Below are positions 5,847-10,049 of a stretch of 10,049 nucleotides of DNA, piece by piece. Below the pieces are notes generated by a model. The model made no database searches, was not told the origin of the DNA, and worked only from the letters and a program-made list of their open reading frames with translations. Source of the stretch: Muribaculaceae bacterium (GTDB lineage: Bacteria > Bacteroidota > Bacteroidia > Bacteroidales > Muribaculaceae); the NCBI GenBank assembly GCA_029057255.1, contig JAICZO010000129.1, forward strand, positions 1 to 10,049, read 5' to 3'. Made by a program: the position numbers and the translations under genes. Each line of letters begins with the position of its first letter. Position 1 is the first letter of the stretch.

Positions 5847-7327
5847 TGAGCGTTGGCAGGAATGATGAACGAGTTGTTGGAGGGATACATGTTTATGTAG
5901 TATACCTTTTCCTTGGGAGATGTCGGCGTTTCGTAGTAGAGGGTGCCGGATACAGATATACCATTAACCCCCAAGCCGGCATATACATCCTTATATGTGA
6001 CTTTTAACACGATATTGTCGTCGGTGCTCAAGGCATAGTCAGTCTCGACAGAACCATAGCTTGAGGAAGAGTCGTATGTCAGATAATTGTGATTTATATT
6101 GACATACGTACTTGAGGAAACTGGAGAGAAGCCTTTGGGCAGCTTGATATTGAATACCGCTTCCGATGCAGAGAGCGACACTACAGTAAGCTCGCAGTCA
6201 GGCGTTGTAGCCTTATCTGCCGGAGTTGTGAAGGTGCCGCGGGCGGCTACTACTTTATTGTATTCTATACCGTCAAGATTGAGGTCGGTGAAGATTGTGT
6301 AGTAATACTTTGTTCCGGTAGATAGAGATCTCAACGCAAAAATGGCTGTGCCGTTCTCGTTAAAGTAGTTATTACTGCCGTGGTAGTCGTAGTCTGTGGG
6401 ATAATCGCTTTCGTTGATGGCGTAGTAATACTGTGATGCTACCTGTATCTTGTCGAAGGAGAGCTCTGCGATAAAGTTTGTGGGGCTGATAAAGCGTTCG
6501 GTGACATTTATTTTGCAAACCTCTTCAATGAAGCCGTCGCTTTGGGTAGTGAAGTTGTTTTCGCTCAGCTTTATCACTCTCTCCCCCAGGTCTTTGTCGC
6601 TGAAGTTGGAGGCCAAGCTTACGTTATGTGCGCGGAGTGCGAAGTAATACTTTGTGTCGGGCTTCAGATTGCGCAGTTCTACAGTAAAGGATTTTTCGCT
6701 TACATCGTTAAAGTAGCCGTCACCGCCGTAGTAGTTTACAATGAAATCGAAGTTGCTCATAGGGTCGGGGCTTGTGCCGACAAACAGCTCTTTATCGTGC
6801 AGCTTGATATCCTCCGGAATCGTTATCAAGATGGATGCGGCCCTGTCGCTGACGACTTTGACCCAAGACTCTGCTGTGAGCATTTCGTCAACGGCATCTT
6901 CTCCCAAGGTTCTGAAGATGTTGTTCTCTACGTCGATACCTATATGATCACTCCAACCATCATACTTATTGCCGTATTCATTGGCAAGGATGCCCTGACA
7001 TTCCAGACGATACTCGGTGTCGGGCTCAAGAAGCGAGTAGTTTCTGTATTTATATCTTTGAATGCCAAACGAATTGTCGTCCGATATTCTTTCGAGGCTA
7101 ATATATTCGTCGCCAACGACTGATTTTAGATGTACGTTTTGGACACCGGTAATCAAGTTGTCGGGGTTGTCGGGCACTGTTATCTCTATCTCGACCGAGT
7201 ATGGTGTTATGTTTGTGTACTGCACGTCTACCTTGAAGGTGCCCAGAGCCTCGGGGCCTTCGTCGGCACAGGATACCGTCAGGACAGCAGCGGCAAGTAG
7301 TATGATTAAATGCTTGATGTATTTCAT
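5843..7327 (-). CDS. Surface-type lipoprotein with fibronectin-III-like modules
   Basis: A 494-residue lipoprotein. The signal peptide ends in a lipobox (LTVSC, lipidated Cys20). The following ADEGPE puts acidic residues at +3 and +4, resembling the Bacteroidetes lipoprotein export signal for surface display. The mature part appears to be three or four beta-sandwich modules (about 31-140, 150-262, 265-368 and 378-494). Three of them carry the fibronectin-III hallmark 'L.P.T.Y.': LLEPDTEYRLECQG, LKPDTKYYFALRAHN and LSTGTKYYYTIFTD. The protein is rich in Tyr, Asn, Ser and Asp, has only two Cys after Cys20 (110 and 271, apart from 378), and shows no catalytic motif. A binding or scaffold role at the surface is likely. 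Its DNA is visibly more AT-rich than its operon neighbours, with more TTT, TAT and AAT codons on the coding strand. The gap to the barrel gene upstream is 15 bases. Confidence 0.85.
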   Translation of the reverse strand: MKYIKHLIILLAAAVLTVSCADEGPEALGTFKVDVQYTNITPYSVEIEITVPDNPDNLITGVQNVHLKSVVGDEYISLERISDDNSFGIQRYKYRNYSLLEPDTEYRLECQGILANEYGNKYDGWSDHIGIDVENNIFRTLGEDAVDEMLTAESWVKVVSDRAASILITIPEDIKLHDKELFVGTSPDPMSNFDFIVNYYGGDGYFNDVSEKSFTVELRNLKPDTKYYFALRAHNVSLASNFSDKDLGERVIKLSENNFTTQSDGFIEEVCKINVTERFISPTNFIAELSFDKIQVASQYYYAINESDYPTDYDYHGSNNYFNENGTAIFALRSLSTGTKYYYTIFTDLNLDGIEYNKVVAARGTFTTPADKATTPDCELTVVSLSASEAVFNIKLPKGFSPVSSSTYVNINHNYLTYDSSSSYGSVETDYALSTDDNIVLKVTYKDVYAGLGVNGISVSGTLYYETPTSPKEKVYYINMYPSNNSFIIPANAQ

Positions 7328-7342
7328 AGCTGTGTATGCGTT

Positions 7343-7969
7343 TTAGAATCTGTAACCTATCTGCAGGCCTGCCATGCCCCAGTTGAGATTGTCTTCCTGG
7401 TGTGTGCGGCACTGCTTGATCATGTACTGGGCATCCCACACAAAGCCGGCATAGAAGTGTGTGGTGATGTTCAGGCCGACGCCTAACAGGTAGCCTGCGC
7501 CGAATGATGCATCATCCGGGTTGCCTATATCGAATTTGACCAAATCCGGACCTGTGGGGGGGACGCCGGCGCCCCATTCATAGGTGACGCCGACAGCTCC
7601 GCCGACAGCCGCGTTGGCGTAGATGCTCATGTTGCCGAATAGCTCCGACGATGTGTATCGCAGGCCGAAGAGTATCTTGCCTGTGGGGACGGTCGTCACG
7701 TAGTCGATGGGAGCCTGTAAGCCGAAGCGGAATTCGACGGCCATGTGTGTGCTTGTGCGGATGCGCTGGCCGAAGTTGAAGTTGACCGAGGTGCCGCCGG
7801 CGTAGTGCGCCATCACGGTGCCGTTGTCGTTCGACAGGCCGATGCGTGGAGTCGAGCCTGTGGTGCCGCCTATGCCGGCTTCGATGAAGAAGCCGGTGCG
7901 GTTGGCGTTCTGTGCCGATACTCCGAGCACGGCGATAAGGCACAGAAGAGCAAGAATTACTTTTTTCAT
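7343..7969 (-). CDS. Small outer-membrane beta-barrel protein
   Basis: A 208-residue protein with a typical signal peptide (about 1-19, LGVSA|QNA). The mature part alternates hydrophobic and polar residues in repeated amphipathic strands with glycine-rich turns (GFFIEAGIGGTTG, VNFNFGQRI, MAVEFRFGLQAP, ILFGLRYTSSELFG, YANAAVGGAVGVTYEWG, FGAGYLLGVGLNITTHFYAGFVWDAQYMI). It ends in LQIGYRF with a terminal aromatic residue, the usual signal for BAM-mediated insertion. The size fits an 8- to 10-stranded barrel of the OmpA-like/'outer membrane beta-barrel' families, without a periplasmic OmpA domain. It could anchor or help present its operon partners, but no specific function is visible. It lies 47 bases after the caspase gene and 15 bases before the lipoprotein gene. 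Confidence 0.85.
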   Translation of the reverse strand: MKKVILALLCLIAVLGVSAQNANRTGFFIEAGIGGTTGSTPRIGLSNDNGTVMAHYAGGTSVNFNFGQRIRTSTHMAVEFRFGLQAPIDYVTTVPTGKILFGLRYTSSELFGNMSIYANAAVGGAVGVTYEWGAGVPPTGPDLVKFDIGNPDDASFGAGYLLGVGLNITTHFYAGFVWDAQYMIKQCRTHQEDNLNWGMAGLQIGYRF

Positions 7970-8016
7970 CAGAAGAAGTATGTTGTAGTTTTTTTCGTGT
8001 AGTCACTTATGCCTTG

Positions 8017-9507
8017 TCACTCGGCCAGCTTCCAGCTGTCCCACTCTGCCGAAGCGGCGTTCGACACGAGCACTGTGGGTGTCTGGTCCTTGCGGTTGAC
8101 GATTGTGGAGTGGCGGGGCACGTTTGTGTTAAGGTATTCTTTGAGGTCCATCAGCGAGATGTTGCCTTCGGTCTCCTGGAGTCGCTTGAGCAGGAAGTAT
8201 GTGAACATGCCGTGGCCCTTCTCGTTGTAGGGCATTGCTGTCTGCTCGCCGCTGGTGGCGCTGAAGACAGCCACTTTGCCGCTGAGGCCCGCTTTCTTGG
8301 GCACACGGGCGATGCCGCGGGCAGCGACTACCATCGAGCCGTCGCGTGTGGCGCCGCTGAAGCATGCGTCGAGGAAGACTGTCGCCGACTTGAGCTTCAT
8401 GCGGCCGAGATCCTGGTAGATAGATGCCAGAGGCACGCATACGTCCTTGTTGACGCGTGCTGCGTCGACGGGAATCAGATAGGGGTCGAGTGTGGCGTCG
8501 TCGGGCGCGCCGTGGCCTGCATAGTAGAATATCACCTTCATTTCCTCGCCCACAACGTCGTTGATGAGGCGGAGGTCGCTGAAGGCTGCGCGCATCGAGC
8601 CGTAGGTGGCGTCATTGAACTGGAGGATGTTCTTCTCGGGGATGCCGAGTGTGCGCTTGCAGTAGAGGGCGAAGGTGTTGCCGTCGTTGAGGGCGAAGGG
8701 CACGTTGGAGAGCTTGCCGTAGTTCTCGTTGGCGATGATGACGGCGAAGGTGTTGGAGTTGTTCTTGCCCGAGTAGGGGATGTTGACGTCGACGTCGGAG
8801 GGCTCGACCTGCGCTTTGGCGGCTGTCGGCTGCTGCTGCTGAGCTGCTGCGCCCGAAGCGTTGCCGAACTTGGCGGCTATCTCCTCTTTCTTGTCCCAGT
8901 GCTTCTTGACAGCGGCGCGGTTGAGGCCGTAGTCCATGAAGGTGCGGGTGGTGATGTAGGAGGGGAGGTCGGCGAGCTCGCCGAGAATCTTACAGCCCTT
9001 GAAGGCGTCCTTGCCGACGGTCTCGGTAGACTGCGACAGGCGGGCGAAGGTCATGTTCTCGCATCCTGCGAAGGCTTCGTCGCCGATGGTCTTTATGCTC
9101 AGGGGCAGGTTGATCTCGATGAAGGCCTTGCAGTCCATGAAGGCGCGCTTGCCGATCGACACGGTGCCGAAGGGGATTGTAATCTCGGAGAGGTTGACGC
9201 AGTTGAGGAACGAGTTATCGCCCACCGACGCGAGCGATGACGGCAGCTCGACCGTGATGAGGTTCTCGCAGTCGCGACAGATGTTGTTGCCGATGGTCGT
9301 GATGCCTTCTTCGATGACGAGCTTCCGGACGAGGTCCTCGCGGAAGGGTCGGTCTTTGGAGAAGTTTTTCATGGGGCCGGTGCCGGAGATGGTCAGTACG
9401 CCGTCCTTAAGAATCCATTTGGCATTCTTGCCTGCGCGGCCTGAGGCTGCGAAGACAGCGGTGGCGCAGAGCGCCACAAGTAGTAGAATAGAAAGGAAAC
9501 GTTTCAT
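8017..9507 (-). CDS. Exported caspase-family (C14) protease with BspA-type leucine-rich repeats
   Basis: A 496-residue predicted cysteine protease. Signal peptide about 1-20 (ATAVFA|ASG); the Cys14 context (VALC) is not a lipobox. After a short beta-rich leader (WILKDGVLTISGTGPMKNF), residues about 58-175 contain five BspA/LRR_5-type repeats. Their period is exactly 23 residues: IG/VG at 72, 95, 118, 141 and 164, and Cys at 80, 103, 126, 149 and 172. An Ala/Gln-rich linker (about 218-250, including QQQQ) joins the caspase fold at about 252-485. The catalytic dyad is His332 in FYYAGHGAP and Cys382 in FLDACFSG. SATSGEQTA and the later GHGMFTYFLLKRL also fit the family. Bacterial caspase homologues usually cleave after basic residues; specificity here is not shown. 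I chose ATG 9507 over ATG 9531 because it opens a clean signal peptide. It is first in the operon, with a candidate promoter about 42 bases upstream. Confidence 0.93.
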   Translation of the reverse strand: MKRFLSILLLVALCATAVFAASGRAGKNAKWILKDGVLTISGTGPMKNFSKDRPFREDLVRKLVIEEGITTIGNNICRDCENLITVELPSSLASVGDNSFLNCVNLSEITIPFGTVSIGKRAFMDCKAFIEINLPLSIKTIGDEAFAGCENMTFARLSQSTETVGKDAFKGCKILGELADLPSYITTRTFMDYGLNRAAVKKHWDKKEEIAAKFGNASGAAAQQQQPTAAKAQVEPSDVDVNIPYSGKNNSNTFAVIIANENYGKLSNVPFALNDGNTFALYCKRTLGIPEKNILQFNDATYGSMRAAFSDLRLINDVVGEEMKVIFYYAGHGAPDDATLDPYLIPVDAARVNKDVCVPLASIYQDLGRMKLKSATVFLDACFSGATRDGSMVVAARGIARVPKKAGLSGKVAVFSATSGEQTAMPYNEKGHGMFTYFLLKRLQETEGNISLMDLKEYLNTNVPRHSTIVNRKDQTPTVLVSNAASAEWDSWKLAE

Positions 9508-9548
9508 TATGATAGTGAATGGTTTGCGCAAGTTTGTATATAGACGTG

Positions 9549-9556
9549 CAAATATA
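9549..9556 (-). promoter_or_regulatory. Candidate -7 promoter element for the six-gene operon
   Basis: On the minus strand this reads TATATTTG, a match to the Bacteroidetes TAnnTTTG consensus, within a very AT-rich stretch between the rpsA terminator and the caspase gene. The nearest TTTG on that strand (9573-9570) is only 13 bases upstream, shorter than the usual 19 or so, so the -33 element is doubtful. Predicted transcription start is near 9543, giving a leader of about 36 bases. I see no equivalent element in any of the downstream gaps of the operon. Confidence 0.5.
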
Positions 9557-9623
9557 GTGAAAAATTCATCAAAATTTATAAATATGATTGTGAAAAAACG
9601 TGGCGAAAAATGTTAACGGGCAC

Positions 9624-9656
9624 AAAAAAAGCGTCCCGCGGCTGCGGGACGCTTTT
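9624..9656 (-). terminator. Intrinsic terminator of rpsA
   Basis: GCGTCCCGC (9631-9639) and GCGGGACGC (9644-9652) form a perfect 9-base-pair stem with a GGCT loop on the plus strand. It extends by four A-T pairs (9627-9630 with 9653-9656). On the minus strand the stem is followed by a run of seven T (9630-9624). It lies 19 bases after the rpsA stop. The A-rich flank on the other side makes it potentially bidirectional. Confidence 0.9.
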
Positions 9657-9675
9657 ATAGCGAGGATTTTGTCTA

Positions 9676-10049
9676 TTATTTCGACAGTTTTTCCTTGAGA
9701 GCAGCGAGAGCCTCGAGGTCGCCGAGGGTTGTGCGCTCCAGGGGAGTTGTAGCAGCCGCAGCGGGAGCTTCTTCCTGCTTGCGGGGTGCGCTCTGGCGTT
9801 TGGGCTTGCGCTCAGCTGTCTTCTCGCTGCGAGCTTCGTCTTCGAAGATGCGGCTGTGCGAGAGGATGATGCGCTTGCTGTCCTTGTTGAATTCGATAAC
9901 CTTGAAGTTGAGCTTTTCGTCAACCTTGGCCTGGCTGCCGTCTTCCTTCGCGAGGTGCTTGGGAGTGGCGAAGCCTTCAACGCCGTAGGGGAGGGCAACT
10001 ACAGCACCCTTGTCGAGCATTTCGACGATAGTGCCTTCGTGTACAGAGC
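9676..10049 (-). CDS. rpsA: 30S ribosomal protein S1, C-terminal part (gene runs off the window)
   Basis: This is the 3' end of a gene whose 5' part lies beyond the right edge. The visible 123 or so residues start inside the last S1 RNA-binding repeat: SVHEGTIVEMLDKGAVVALPYGVEGFATPKHL, then KVDEKLNFKVIEFNKDSKRIILSHSRIFED, the classic S1-fold pattern ending in the KRIILS strand. A charged, Ala-rich low-complexity tail follows (Lys/Arg/Glu, then EEAPAAAATTP) and ends in LGDLEALAALKEKLSK, a C-terminus I associate with Bacteroidetes S1. The protein binds mRNA on the 30S subunit during initiation. The frame is open through position 10049, so the in-frame ATG at 10020 is internal Met, not the start. 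The gene is followed by a strong terminator that separates it from the protease operon. Confidence 0.93.
   Translation of the reverse strand, partial: SVHEGTIVEMLDKGAVVALPYGVEGFATPKHLAKEDGSQAKVDEKLNFKVIEFNKDSKRIILSHSRIFEDEARSEKTAERKPKRQSAPRKQEEAPAAAATTPLERTTLGDLEALAALKEKLSK

Noticed and set aside
4956..5849. Plus-strand open frame opposite the DUF4384 gene
   Set aside because: It nearly mirrors the real gene, a typical antisense artefact of codon bias; the product is Leu/Val/Ala-rich without motifs.
8829..8841. GCTGCTGCTGCTG trinucleotide repeat
   Set aside because: It is short and simply encodes the Gln run in the linker of the caspase protein; too short to suggest repeat-driven variation.
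8014..9240. Plus-strand open frame of 408 codons opposite the caspase gene
   Set aside because: It is a Val/Glu/Gly-rich antisense shadow with no signal peptide or recognisable fold; the minus-strand frame carries periodic LRRs and the caspase dyad.
8017..9507. An antiphage caspase system such as those acting inside the cell
   Set aside because: The protein has a signal peptide and its neighbours are all envelope proteins; no nucleotide sensor, reverse transcriptase, CRISPR or pore-forming effector partner is present.
1..10049. tRNA genes, CRISPR array or insertion sequence
   Set aside because: I saw no cloverleaf, no regularly spaced direct repeats, and no transposase or terminal inverted repeats.

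Overview
The window looks like a chromosomal segment from a GC-rich gut member of the Bacteroidales; Muribaculaceae or a close relative is my best guess. The visible reasons are the C-terminal end of a Bacteroidetes-type ribosomal protein S1, a Bacteroidetes-style lipoprotein signal with acidic residues just after the cysteine, two exported proteins ending in degenerate type IX secretion-like C-terminal domains, a BspA-type leucine-rich repeat, and TAnnTTTG promoter elements in place of E. coli-like ones. The family-level assignment is inference.

Layout. Positions 1-85 are almost pure A/T with long T runs. About 270 bases of leader follow, containing a TAnnTTTG element at 133-140. A plus-strand gene (about 354-1391) encodes a seven-helix membrane protein with a C-terminal AraC-type DNA-binding domain. 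It ends just before a terminator-like hairpin (1412-1439), whose T-rich tail overlaps a candidate promoter for a 64-residue two-helix membrane protein (1464-1658). The stop codon of that small gene overlaps the stop codon of the convergent minus-strand block.

The main content is a tight minus-strand run of six genes, read from high to low coordinates: an exported caspase-family protease with BspA-like repeats (9507-8017); a small outer-membrane beta-barrel (7969-7343); a lipoprotein with fibronectin-III-like modules, probably surface-exposed (7327-5843); an exported DUF4384 protein (5846-4965); an exported GLUG-repeat protein (4908-3622); and an exported subtilisin-family (S8) protease (3622-1655). 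Gaps are 47, 15, -4, 56 and -1 bases, so the block looks like one operon with two translationally coupled junctions. All six products carry export signals.

Upstream of the operon, on the same strand, lie a strong terminator (9624-9656) and the 3' end of rpsA (9676 to the window edge). The terminator and a candidate promoter at 9549-9556 isolate the operon from rpsA.

Working hypothesis (inference): the six-gene block is a cell-envelope proteolytic system. It would pair a caspase-like protease and a subtilase with adhesion or recognition modules (BspA-type repeats, fibronectin-like modules, GLUG repeats), an outer-membrane barrel and a DUF4384 partner, a domain family known to associate with bacterial caspase-like proteins. 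I do not recognise this exact combination as a described system.
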